Shown: one piece after another, positions 54,806 to 62,848 of the stretch | Layout: every line of letters starts with the position of its first letter | How positions within the stretch are numbered: the stretch's first letter is position 1 | Origin: Leucobacter chromiiresistens | GTDB lineage: Bacteria; Actinomycetota; Actinomycetes; Actinomycetales; Microbacteriaceae | Direction of reading: 5' to 3' | Length of the DNA: 64,000 nt | NCBI RefSeq assembly: GCF_900102345.1 | Contig: NZ_FNKB01000001.1 | Coordinates: 1,984,001-2,048,000 of the forward strand | Program-made: the position numbers and the translations under genes | The notes under the pieces: generated by a model | What the model was told of the DNA's origin: nothing | Databases searched by the model: none | Seen by the model: the letters and a program-made list of their open reading frames with translations, nothing else

Positions 54806-56485
54806 CTACGCGTCGACGAGGTACCGGCTGTATGCGGGTACGGTGAGGAACGTCGGGAAGTCCTCCCCGAGGGCGACGTCCGCGAACAGCTCGGCGGCGT
54901 CGTCGAATCGGTCGCCCTCGGTGCGCGCGAAGCCCGCGACCGTCTGCTCCACGAGCTCGGCGACCCATTCGCGCGTGATGCGGGTGCCCTCCGCGGTCGA
55001 CTGATCCTGGTGGATCCACTGCCAGATCTGTGACCGGCTGATCTCCGCGGTCGCCGCGTCCTCCATCAGATTGTCGATCGCGACGGCGCCCATCCCGCGC
55101 AGCCAGGACTCGATGTAGCGGATCCCGATCGAGACGTTCTCGCGCACTCCGGCCTCCGTGATGTCCCGGCCGATGTGCACGTTCAGCAGCTGCGCGGCGG
55201 TCACCTGCACGTCATCCCGCTGGCGGTCCACCTGGTTCGGGCGATCGCCCAGCACCGCGTCGAACTCCGCCTGCGCGACCGGGATGAGATCGGGGTGAGC
55301 CACCCAGGTGCCGTCGAATCCATCGCCCGCCTCGCGGTGCTTGTCGGCGCGCACCTTCTCCTCGGCGCGCGCCGTGACCTCGGGGTCACGGCGGTTCGGG
55401 ATGAACGCGCTCATGCCGCCGATCGCGTGCGCCCCGCGACGATGGCAGGTCTTGACTAGCAGCTCGGTGTATGCGCGCATGAACGGCACCGTCATCGTCA
55501 CCTCGCTGCGATCCGGGAGCACGAACCGGGCACCGCGACCGCGGTAGTTCTTGATGATCGAGAAGATGTAGTCCCAGCGGCCGGCGTTCAGCCCTGCGAT
55601 GTGATCCCGCATCATGTACAGGATCTCCTCCATCTCGAAGGCCGCGGGAAGGGTCTCGATGAGCACCGTCGCGCGGATCGTGCCGTGCGGGAGGCCGAGC
55701 GCCTGCTCCGTGTAGGTGAACACGTCGTCCCAGAGCTTCGCCTCCTCGCTCGATTCGAGCTTCGCGATGTAGAAGTACGGTCCCCGCCCGCGGGCGACGA
55801 GTTCGCGCGCGTTGTGGAACGCGTAGAGTCCGAAATCGACGAGGCTGCCCGATGCGGCGCCCGCACGGCCGTGCGCATCGGTGAAGCGCAGGTGCTTCTC
55901 GACGAGGTGCCATCCGCGGGGGCGCATCACGATGGTCGGGGTGCGCTCAGCGGTGACCCGGTACTCCTTGCCGGCCTCGCTCGTGTAGGCGAGCCGCCCG
56001 CGGATAGCATCGAGCAGCGAGAGCTGGCCGCCGATGACGTTGCGCCACGTCGGGCTCGTCGCATCCTCCTGATCGGCGAGCCACACGCGGGCGCCCGAGT
56101 TCATGGCGTTGATCGTCATCTTCGGATCGGTGGGGCCGGTGATCTCGACGCGGCGGTCCTCGAGGCCGGGCCCCGCGCCGGCGACCCGCCAGTTCGGATC
56201 CTCGCGGATGGAGCGCGTCTCCTCGCGGAACCTGGGGTCGCGACCGTTGCCGATCTCGTAGCGGCGGCGCTGCCGGTCTGCGAGACGCTCGTGCCGCGTG
56301 CTCGCGAAGCGATCGTGCAGTGAGGTGAGGAATTCGAGCGCCTCCGGGGTGAGGATCTCGTCGCTGCGGTCGAATGGGCGGCCGAGCACCTCCATGCGCG
56401 AGTGCGGTGTCGCGGAGGCTGCGGGGGAGGCGGGGCGTTCGGCGGTGGCGGTCTGCGACTGCAGCTCCGCCTGGGTGGTCGTCAT
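54806..56485 (-). CDS. aceB: Malate synthase A
   Basis: 559 aa. AGGAG lies before the ATG at 56485; a longer reading frame upstream would run through a 9-bp repeat coding only for Asp-Ala-Pro and is rejected. TIM-barrel malate synthase motifs are clear: PTDPKMTINAMNSGARVWLADQEDATSPTW, RATVLIETLPAAFEMEEILY, FVLPDRSEVTMTVPFMRAY and GGMSAFIPNR, then FDGTWVAHPDLIPVA with the catalytic region. Combines glyoxylate with acetyl-CoA. Downstream of aceA in the same direction, as an aceA-aceB glyoxylate operon. Confidence 0.94.
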   Translation of the reverse strand: MTTTQAELQSQTATAERPASPAASATPHSRMEVLGRPFDRSDEILTPEALEFLTSLHDRFASTRHERLADRQRRRYEIGNGRDPRFREETRSIREDPNWRVAGAGPGLEDRRVEITGPTDPKMTINAMNSGARVWLADQEDATSPTWRNVIGGQLSLLDAIRGRLAYTSEAGKEYRVTAERTPTIVMRPRGWHLVEKHLRFTDAHGRAGAASGSLVDFGLYAFHNARELVARGRGPYFYIAKLESSEEAKLWDDVFTYTEQALGLPHGTIRATVLIETLPAAFEMEEILYMMRDHIAGLNAGRWDYIFSIIKNYRGRGARFVLPDRSEVTMTVPFMRAYTELLVKTCHRRGAHAIGGMSAFIPNRRDPEVTARAEEKVRADKHREAGDGFDGTWVAHPDLIPVAQAEFDAVLGDRPNQVDRQRDDVQVTAAQLLNVHIGRDITEAGVRENVSIGIRYIESWLRGMGAVAIDNLMEDAATAEISRSQIWQWIHQDQSTAEGTRITREWVAELVEQTVAGFARTEGDRFDDAAELFADVALGEDFPTFLTVPAYSRYLVDA

Positions 56486-56495
56486 GATCTGCTCC

Positions 56496-56555
56496 TCTGG
56501 TGCGTCTGGTGCGTCTGGTGCGTCTGGTGCGTCTGGTGCGTCTGGTGCGTCTGGT
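56496..56555. repeat. 9-bp tandem repeat (VNTR) between aceA and aceB
   Basis: Unit TCTGGTGCG (plus strand) repeated six times at 56496-56549 plus a partial seventh copy. Units are identical. It lies directly upstream of the aceB ribosome binding site on the minus strand. On the minus strand the repeat would code only for a fixed tripeptide (Asp-Ala-Pro), and a good start follows it, so I treat it as non-coding. Confidence 0.85.
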
Positions 56556-56660
56556 AACACGGCAGCTCGGATGATGAGCGCGGGGGCTCGCATGGTGCGA
56601 GCCGGGGGTCGGCTGCGGCACCGCGGTTTCGGGTCGCGGCGCCGCAGCCGGTGGTCGGGC

Positions 56661-57965
56661 TCAGTGGAACTGGCCCTCCTCGGTCGACCCGACGAGGGCG
56701 AGGGTCGAGGCCTCGGGGTTCAGCGCCGTCGAGATGGCGTCGAAGTACCCGGTGCCGACCTCGCGCTGGTGCTTGGTCGCGGTGTAGCCGCGCGCCTCAT
56801 CGGCGAACTCGCGCTCCTGCAGCTCGACGTACGCCGACATCCCGTCGCGGGCGTAGCCGTGAGCGAGGTCGAACATCGACGAGTTGAGGGCGTGGAAGCC
56901 GGCGAGCGTGATGAACTGGAACGAGAACCCCATCGCGCCCAGCTCGCGCTGGAACTTGGCGATCGTCGCGTCGTCGAGGTGCTTCTTCCAGTTGAAGGAG
57001 GGCGAGCAGTTGTAGGCGAGCATCTGGTCGGGGAACTCCGACTTCACGCCCTCGGCGAACTGGCGCGCCAGCTCGAGGTCGGGGGTGCCGGTCTCCATCC
57101 AGATGAGGTCCGAGTACGGCGCGTAGGCGCGGGCGCGGGCGATGCAGGGGGCGAGCCCGTTCTTCACCTTGTAGAAGCCCTCGGCGGTGCGCTCGCCGGT
57201 GATGAACGGGCGATCGCGCTCGTCGACATCGGAGGTGATCAGGGTCGCCGCCTCCGCATCGGTGCGCGCGATGATGACGCTCGGCACGCCGGCCACGTCG
57301 GCCGCGAGGCGGGCCGAGTTGAGCGTGCGCACGTGCTGCTGGGTCGGGATCAGCACCTTGCCGCCGAGGTGGCCGCACTTCTTCTCGCTAGCGAGCTGAT
57401 CCTCCCAGTGCACGCCGGAGGCGCCCGCGGCGATCATCGCCTTCATGAGCTCGTACGCGTTGAGCGGCCCGCCGAACCCGGCTTCGGCGTCGGCGACAAT
57501 CGGCACGAGCCAGTCCTCGACCGTGCTGATGCCCTCGGCGTGCTCGATCTGATCGGCGCGCAGCAGCGCGTTGTTGATGCGGCGCACGACCTGCGGCACC
57601 GAGTTCGCGGGGTAGAGCGACTGGTCGGGGTACGTGTGGCCGGAGATGTTCGCGTCGGCGGCGACCTGCCATCCCGAGAGGTAGATCGCGCGCAGACCGG
57701 CCTTGACCTGCTGCACGGCCTGGTTGCCGGTGAGCGCGCCGAGCGCGTTGGTGTACCCGCCGTTCGGCGTCTCGGTCGTGAGCTGCTCCCAGAGCTTCTC
57801 GGCGCCGCGGCGCGCAAGCGTGTGCTCCTCCTGCACGGTTCCGCGGAGCTTCACGACATCGTTCGCGGTGTAGTCGCGCGTGGTGCCCTCCCAGCGCGGG
57901 TCGTTCTCCCAGTCCCATGCGAGCTGGTCGGCGGGGGAGGGGATCTGCGATGCGTCGTTGGTCAC
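56661..57965 (-). CDS. aceA: Isocitrate lyase
   Basis: 434 aa. GTG at 57965 with AGGAG 6 nt before. The isocitrate lyase signature with catalytic Cys197 is KKCGHLGGK (residues 195-203); [42 protein letters not shown] and [21 protein letters not shown] follow the family pattern. Cleaves isocitrate to glyoxylate and succinate, the first step of the glyoxylate shunt used for growth on acetate or fatty acids. Divergent from a RamB-type regulator, which is the expected controller. Confidence 0.95.
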   Translation of the reverse strand: MTNDASQIPSPADQLAWDWENDPRWEGTTRDYTANDVVKLRGTVQEEHTLARRGAEKLWEQLTTETPNGGYTNALGALTGNQAVQQVKAGLRAIYLSGWQVAADANISGHTYPDQSLYPANSVPQVVRRINNALLRADQIEHAEGISTVEDWLVPIVADAEAGFGGPLNAYELMKAMIAAGASGVHWEDQLASEKKCGHLGGKVLIPTQQHVRTLNSARLAADVAGVPSVIIARTDAEAATLITSDVDERDRPFITGERTAEGFYKVKNGLAPCIARARAYAPYSDLIWMETGTPDLELARQFAEGVKSEFPDQMLAYNCSPSFNWKKHLDDATIAKFQRELGAMGFSFQFITLAGFHALNSSMFDLAHGYARDGMSAYVELQEREFADEARGYTATKHQREVGTGYFDAISTALNPEASTLALVGSTEEGQFH

Positions 57966-58017
57966 GATGACTCCTGTGTTCGGCCCGAAGGCGTGGATTG
58001 CGGTGTAGTTCCATCTT

Positions 58018-58045
58018 GAGTGGCGGCCCAGGGCCCCGAGTGGCG
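58018..58045. promoter_or_regulatory. GAGTGGCG direct repeats between aceA and ramB
   Basis: Two perfect GAGTGGCG copies at 58018-58025 and 58038-58045, 20 bp apart, about two helical turns. They are in the divergent aceA/ramB promoter region. A TTTGC element resembling known RamB motifs (AAGTTTGCC, near 58085-58093) lies closer to ramB. Confidence 0.4.
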
Positions 58046-58104
58046 TTTCGGGGGAAGAAGAAACGCAGTATTTTCGCTTGTCGGAAGTTTGCCGCTCTGC
58101 GATC

Positions 58105-59589
58105 ATGGACGGCATGACGCTCCTCGAACACGAATCGGTGCAGCTCGCGGACGGCGATTGGGCTGACAGCGGCGACGCGCTGACCCTGGGCCGACGCATC
58201 CGCGCCCTGCGCACCTCTCGCGGCCTGACGCTCGAGCAGCTGGCGCGCGCCGTGGATCGGGCCCCCTCGCAGCTCTCGGCCATCGAGAACGGGAAGCGGG
58301 AGCCCCGGCTCCCCATGCTGCGGGCGCTGGCGTCCGCCCTCGGAGTCACCGTTGACGAGCTGCTCGCTGCGGAGGCGCCCTCCGAGCGCGCCGCTCTCGA
58401 GATCGCCGTCGAACGCGCGCAGCGGGGCTCGGTGTTCCAGTCCCTCGGGCTGCAGCCGATCCGCGTCTCGAAGGCGACGAGCGACGAGACGCTGCAGGCC
58501 ATCCTCGGTCTGCACCAGGAGGTCGAACGGCTGCATCGCGAGCGGGCCGCGACCCCCGAGGAGGCGCGCCGGGCCAACACCGAGCTCCGTGCGCAGATGC
58601 GCAGCGCGGGCAACTACTTCGCCGATCTCGAGACGGCGGCGACCGGGCTGCTCGACAGCCTCGGATACTCGGGAGGGCCGGTCTCCCAGCAGACCATTGC
58701 CAACATCGCCGAGCGCCTCGGGTTCAGCCTGCACTACGTCGGCGACATGCCGCACTCGACGCGATCGGTCATCGACCGCCGCAACGGCAGGGTGTACTTG
58801 AGCGGCGGGGTGCCGTCGAGAGACGCCCGCGCGCCGATCCTCCGCGCGCTCGCCAGCGTGGTCTGCGGGCACGAGGAGCCCAGCAGCTACGGCGAGTTCC
58901 TGCGGCAGCGGGTGGAGGCGAACTATCTGGCCGGGGCGGTGCTGCTGCCGGAGGCCGCGGCGGTCCCGCTCCTCTCGGAGGCGAAGCAGCAGCGGCAGAT
59001 CTCGATGGAGGATCTGCGCGACGCGTTCGGCGTCTCGTACGAGATGGCGGCGCACCGGTTCACGAACCTCGCGAGCGAGCGGCTCGGGTTGGAGGTGCAC
59101 TTCATGAAGGCGCACGAATCGGGAACGCTGATCAAGGCGTACGAGAACGACGGCGTGCGGTTCCCCTCCGACGCGCTCGGCAACTTCGAGGGCGCCATGG
59201 TGTGCCGCAACTGGACCGCCCGGACGGTGTTCGGGCAGCCCGACCGCTTCAACCCCTGGTACCAGTACACCGACATGGCGGCCGGAGGAACGTACTGGTG
59301 CACGTCTCGCGTCGAGAAGGCGAAGGAGGGGCTGTACTCCGTCAGCGTCGGCGTGCGCTTCTCGGATGTGAAGTGGTTCCGGGGTCGCGAGACGGCGCAC
59401 CGGTCGCAGTCCTTCTGCCCCGACGATCAGTGCTGCCGCCAGGCCTCGGCTGAGCTGACCCGCAAGTGGGAGGCCGCGGCATGGCCGGAGGCGGCGACGC
59501 CGACGAGCCTGCTCGCGGCGCTGCCGACGGGGACGTTTCCGGGCGTCGATGCGCACGAGGTGTACGCGTTTCTCGAATCTCACGAATAG
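58105..59589 (+). CDS. RamB-type transcriptional regulator
   Basis: 494 aa from 58105 (ATG 58114 is an alternative). An XRE helix-turn-helix ([43 protein letters not shown]) at about 30-75 is joined by a coiled stretch to an ImmA/IrrE-like domain (about 170-330) in which the metallo-protease HExxH is replaced by [10 protein letters not shown], and a Cys-rich C-terminus (CPDDQCC). RamB of Corynebacterium glutamicum, the closest functional match I know, represses or activates genes for acetate and glyoxylate metabolism. Location next to aceA supports that role. The missing zinc motif indicates a non-proteolytic sensor. Confidence 0.8.
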   Translation: MDGMTLLEHESVQLADGDWADSGDALTLGRRIRALRTSRGLTLEQLARAVDRAPSQLSAIENGKREPRLPMLRALASALGVTVDELLAAEAPSERAALEIAVERAQRGSVFQSLGLQPIRVSKATSDETLQAILGLHQEVERLHRERAATPEEARRANTELRAQMRSAGNYFADLETAATGLLDSLGYSGGPVSQQTIANIAERLGFSLHYVGDMPHSTRSVIDRRNGRVYLSGGVPSRDARAPILRALASVVCGHEEPSSYGEFLRQRVEANYLAGAVLLPEAAAVPLLSEAKQQRQISMEDLRDAFGVSYEMAAHRFTNLASERLGLEVHFMKAHESGTLIKAYENDGVRFPSDALGNFEGAMVCRNWTARTVFGQPDRFNPWYQYTDMAAGGTYWCTSRVEKAKEGLYSVSVGVRFSDVKWFRGRETAHRSQSFCPDDQCCRQASAELTRKWEAAAWPEAATPTSLLAALPTGTFPGVDAHEVYAFLESHE

Positions 59590-59728
59590 CCGGGAGATTG
59601 CTGGACGGCGCGCCGCGCAACCCGACAAAAGCGGGCATCGACGTGCGCCGCGCCCCTCGCCTGCGATAGCGTAGAAGCACCGAGTCGAACGGCTTGCGGA
59701 GGCCCCGAGTGGAGAAGTGGGTGAGGAC

Positions 59729-60193
59729 ATGAGCAGCGACAGTCATGCCCGTCGCGCTGAGAGCACCGAGGTGCGATCGACCCAGCAGTTCCGAGAAGAT
59801 CTGAGCGCGATCATTCGCACGCGGGCGACCGACCTGACGATCGACGAGCGCGAGGCCGTCGAGGCGCTGCCCTCGGGCGCGGCCCTTCTCGTCGTGCGCC
59901 GCGGCCCCGACCAGGGCGCGCGCTTCCTGCTCGATCAGGACGTCACGGTGGCCGGGCGCCACCCCGCCGTCGACATCTTCCTCGACGACGTCACGGTCTC
60001 GCGCCGCCATGCGGAGTTCCGCCGCAACGGCACCGCATTCTCGGTCGCGGACCTGGGCTCGCTGAACGGCACGTTCTGCGACGGTACCCGCATCGACGGC
60101 TCGGTCGTGCTCGCGGACGGCGCGGAGGTGCAGGTCGGCAAGTTCCGGTTCACGTTCTTCGCCTCGCGATTCGATCTCGCCGAGGAGAACTAG
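59729..60193 (+). CDS. FHA-domain protein GarA/OdhI-like
   Basis: 154 aa. ATG at 59729; a GTG at 59717 lacks room for its ribosome binding site. C-terminal FHA domain with GRHP (Arg77), VSRRHAEF (Ser91, His94) and LNGTF (Asn113). The N-terminal Thr18 in EVRSTQQFR is in the position of the phosphorylated Thr of GarA and OdhI. In those proteins the unphosphorylated form inhibits 2-oxoglutarate dehydrogenase and affects glutamate metabolism, and Ser/Thr kinases such as PknG relieve this. The kinase is not in the window. Confidence 0.85.
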   Translation: MSSDSHARRAESTEVRSTQQFREDLSAIIRTRATDLTIDEREAVEALPSGAALLVVRRGPDQGARFLLDQDVTVAGRHPAVDIFLDDVTVSRRHAEFRRNGTAFSVADLGSLNGTFCDGTRIDGSVVLADGAEVQVGKFRFTFFASRFDLAEEN

Positions 60194-60194
60194 G

Positions 60195-60872
60195 GTGGCG
60201 GCCGCGCAGGCCCGACAGAATCCCTCCGGACTCCTCAGCATCGGTCAGGTGCTGGCGCGCCTGCAAGACGACTTCGCCGATCTGACCCCGTCGAAGCTCC
60301 GCTTCCTGGAGGAGCAGGGCCTCGTGACGCCCGAGCGCACGAAGTCGGGGTACCGCAAATTCTCGCAAGGGCACATCGAACGCCTGCGGTTGATCCTCAC
60401 CCTGCAGCGGGATCACTACCTTCCGCTGAAGGTCATCGCCGAGGTGCTCGACGAGCTCGACGCCGGGCGCGACCCGATCATCCCCGGCGCGGCATCGCGC
60501 AGCGCGTCGAGCATTCTCGCGCCGAAGCGCGTGCTCAGCGGGGATGAGCTGCGCCGCGTCACGGGCGCTAGCGCGCGCTTCCTGGGCGAGGCGATCGCCG
60601 CGGGGCTGCTGCCCGCGGCAGAGGTGTTTCCGCATGACGCTGTCGCCCAGGTCACGGCGCTGCTGAAGCTCTCGGAGCAGGGGATCACGCCCCGGCATCT
60701 CCGCGCACTGCGCGTCTCGGCGGAGCGCGACGCCGAGATGATCGCGCACGCCGTGTCGAGCCGGGGAGTGCGCGCAACCTCGCCCGCTGCGACGGAGGGT
60801 GCGCTGGAGATCGCCGACCACCTCGAGACGGTGCGCTCCGGCGTGTTGCGGCGGCGGATCGGGAGCGCCTGA
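60195..60872 (+). CDS. ftsR: MerR-family regulator FtsR
   Basis: 225 aa from a GTG that follows the garA stop by 1 nt; the end of garA supplies its ribosome binding site (GAGGAG). N-terminal MerR winged helix: SIGQVLARLQDDFADLTPSKLRFLEEQGLVTPERTKSGYRKFSQGHIERLRLILTLQRDHYLPLKVIAEVLD. The long C-terminal part has no metal-binding cysteines. In actinobacteria the gene next to garA/odhI encodes FtsR, which affects division by controlling ftsZ in Corynebacterium. The order garA-ftsR-merR is conserved in mycobacteria too. Confidence 0.8.
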   Translation: MAAAQARQNPSGLLSIGQVLARLQDDFADLTPSKLRFLEEQGLVTPERTKSGYRKFSQGHIERLRLILTLQRDHYLPLKVIAEVLDELDAGRDPIIPGAASRSASSILAPKRVLSGDELRRVTGASARFLGEAIAAGLLPAAEVFPHDAVAQVTALLKLSEQGITPRHLRALRVSAERDAEMIAHAVSSRGVRATSPAATEGALEIADHLETVRSGVLRRRIGSA

Positions 60873-60893
60873 CGCCCCTGATTTCGGCGTGAT

Positions 60894-60914
60894 TTCAACC
60901 TTCAAGTTCAACCT
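60894..60914 (+). promoter_or_regulatory. Two TTCAACCT motifs; candidate regulator sites
   Basis: TTCAACCT at 60894-60901 and 60907-60914, a 13-bp period. They lie about 55 and 35 bp upstream of the candidate -35 of the next gene, so MerR-family or other regulator binding is plausible. Confidence 0.35.
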
Positions 60915-60949
60915 GAGGTCGACACGCAAGAATTGAGACCCGGCGGTCG

Positions 60950-60978
60950 TTGCATCGGCATTGCGCGCTCGATAACGT
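60950..60978 (+). promoter_or_regulatory. Candidate promoter of the second MerR gene
   Basis: TTGCAT (60950-60955), N17, TAACGT (60973-60978), about 50 nt before the ATG at 61029. Confidence 0.4.
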
Positions 60979-61028
60979 TGGTGAAGTTCGGCGGCCGATT
61001 CTGCGCCCGCCGAGGTGAAAGGAACACG

Positions 61029-61664
61029 ATGGAGCACACTCAGCGCCCGGGCGGCGACGCGGCGATTCCCTCGGCGCAAGCGCTCTCCGAGGCCGGCATC
61101 GTGGCCGATCCCGCAGCGTTCACGCCCGTCTCCGTCGACGCCGATGTCCTCTTCGACGACGGGCTCCCGCGCCCCAACCAGGACGGCGGGTTCAAGGGCG
61201 CGACGGCGGCGCGAGCCGCCGGCATCACCTACCGCCAGCTCGACTACTGGGCGCGCACGGGTCTCGTCGAGCCCACCGTGCGCGGCGCCAAGGGGTCGGG
61301 GTCGCAGCGGCTCTACGGCTTCCGCGACATCCTCGTGCTCAAGCTCGTCAAGCGCCTGCTCGACACCGGCATCTCGCTCCAGCAGATCCGCACCGCGGTG
61401 GCGCAGCTGCACGAGGCCGGCGTGCACGACCTCTCGCAGACCACGCTGATGAGCGACGGATCGAGCGTCTACCTCTGCACGTCGAGCGACGAGGTCATCG
61501 ACCTCGTCAGCCGGGGTCAGGGCGTGTTCGGCATCGCCGTGGGGAAGGTGCTGCGCGAGGTCGAGACATCGCTCGTCGACATGGACGAGCATCGCGAGGA
61601 GGCGTCGGCCGATACTGCAGTCGACGAGCTCGCCGCCCGACGGAAGTCCCGCAAGATCTCCTGA
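61029..61664 (+). CDS. MerR-family regulator
   Basis: 211 aa; GAAAGGA before the ATG. N-terminal 55 residues are an extension, then a MerR winged helix (KGATAARAAGITYRQLDYWARTGLVEPTVRGAKGSGSQRLYGFRDILVLKLVKRLLDTGISLQQIRTAVAQL), and a C-terminal ligand or dimer region with GVFGIAVGKVLREVE. It is the second MerR regulator after garA-ftsR, the arrangement seen around garA in mycobacteria. Function not established; division or cell-envelope control is one possibility. Confidence 0.8.
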   Translation: MEHTQRPGGDAAIPSAQALSEAGIVADPAAFTPVSVDADVLFDDGLPRPNQDGGFKGATAARAAGITYRQLDYWARTGLVEPTVRGAKGSGSQRLYGFRDILVLKLVKRLLDTGISLQQIRTAVAQLHEAGVHDLSQTTLMSDGSSVYLCTSSDEVIDLVSRGQGVFGIAVGKVLREVETSLVDMDEHREEASADTAVDELAARRKSRKIS

Positions 61665-61691
61665 GGCGCTGCACGCTGCTCTTCGCCGAGC

Positions 61692-61736
61692 GCGCGCGGG
61701 GCAGCGGCGCGCGGGACAGTGGCGCGCAGGGCAGAC
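61692..61736. repeat. Three imperfect 15-bp tandem units
   Basis: Units at 61692-61706, 61707-61721 and 61722-61736, all close to GCGCGCGGGRCAGYG. They lie between the convergent MerR and ParA genes. No other feature is visible in this 147-nt gap. Confidence 0.5.
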
Positions 61737-61810
61737 TCAGTGGTGCGATGCCGCACGACGCAGCTCGTCGCACGACTCAGGGCCACGGCGCGACGCGCCG
61801 CGCGTGCGCA

Positions 61811-62653
61811 TCAGTTCTCGACGACCGTGGCTGTGGGAGCGTTCGAGGCGCCGGCGCGAGCGGCATCCATGCCCGCGGACCGCAGAATGCGATCGAGCAC
61901 CAGATCGAAATTCGCCGCCATCTCCTGCGACGCCTCGCCGGGCCACATGTGCACCGGCTTCGCGGCGCCCTGCGCCTGCTGCAGCGAGGTGCGCTCGGGC
62001 AGCTGCGGATTCAGCACGAGCGGGCCGAACATCTCGCGGAGCTCGCGGATGCGGAACTGATGCTCGAGCGACTGGGGCTGCGTGCGGTTGATCAGGATGC
62101 CCAGGGGCTGCAGTCGCGGGCTCACGCCGCGTCGGATCTCCTCGATGGCGCGCAGCGCGCGGTCGGTCGCCGCCACCGCGAAGAGGCTCGGCTCCGCCAC
62201 GACGAGCACGCGGTCGCTCGCGGCCCAAGCGGTGCGCGTCAGCGCGTTGAGGGAGGGGGCGCAGTCGACGAGCACGAGGTCGTACTCCGACTCGACGATC
62301 GCCAGCGCCTCCTCGAGCTTCCAGATGTCGCGCGTCGAGGGGTGCGGGCCGTCGAAGTTGATGGCCGAGGGGCTGCCGACGAGCAGATCGATCCGACCGC
62401 CCTCGTGGTAGTCGTTCCACCCGCTGTGCGCGATCGCGCTGCGCACGGTCTTCTCCTTCGGGCTCTCGAGCACATTCGCGACGTTGGCGAAGCCTTCGGG
62501 GTTCACGGCCAGGCCGGTCGACACGTCGGACTGCGGGTCGAAGTCCACGACCAGGGTCCGCAGACCGCGCGAGAAGGCGGCCGAGGCGAGGCCGAGCGTC
62601 ACGGTCGTCTTGCCGACGCCGCCCTTGAGGGAACTCACACTCAATACATGCAC
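61811..62653 (-). CDS. Orphan ParA-family ATPase
   Basis: 280 aa, GTG start at 62653. It has the deviant Walker A KGGVGKTT at residues 10-17, VVDFDPQSDVSTGL (switch) and LVLVDCAPSLNALTRTAW (Walker B), placing it in the ParA/Soj group. No parB or centromere-like repeats are next to it, so it is likely an accessory positioning or regulatory ATPase rather than the chromosomal ParA. TAAACT lies 6 nt before the GTG, indicating a leaderless transcript. Located between a MerR gene and pyruvate carboxylase. Confidence 0.82.
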   Translation of the reverse strand: MHVLSVSSLKGGVGKTTVTLGLASAAFSRGLRTLVVDFDPQSDVSTGLAVNPEGFANVANVLESPKEKTVRSAIAHSGWNDYHEGGRIDLLVGSPSAINFDGPHPSTRDIWKLEEALAIVESEYDLVLVDCAPSLNALTRTAWAASDRVLVVAEPSLFAVAATDRALRAIEEIRRGVSPRLQPLGILINRTQPQSLEHQFRIRELREMFGPLVLNPQLPERTSLQQAQGAAKPVHMWPGEASQEMAANFDLVLDRILRSAGMDAARAGASNAPTATVVEN

Positions 62654-62659
62654 GTGGCA

Positions 62660-62665
62660 AGTTTA
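62660..62665 (-). promoter_or_regulatory. Candidate -10 box for leaderless parA-like transcript
   Basis: TAAACT on the minus strand, 6 nt before the GTG at 62653. Confidence 0.5.
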
Positions 62666-62848
62666 GTGGATTCAACCCGAGCGTCGCCCGACTTCGTCAC
62701 GGGCGAACGGAGACCGAGGGTGCGGCTGCGGCAGCCGCGCGCGTCGCGCGTCATATAGCCGGGCCCGCCGGGCCGAGCATGTATCTTGATATCGAACCAG
62801 TTCGACGGTGTGAGCACCCGGCGGCGAGAACAGTAGCAAGGAGGCGGA

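Noticed and set aside
56496..56555. CRISPR array between aceA and aceB
   Set aside because: Units are 9 bp and adjacent, with no spacers, so this is a simple tandem repeat.
54806..56593. A longer malate synthase start that reads through the Asp-Ala-Pro repeat
   Set aside because: The upstream part is the non-coding 9-bp repeat. The ATG at 56485 has a clear AGGAG site and matches the family length.
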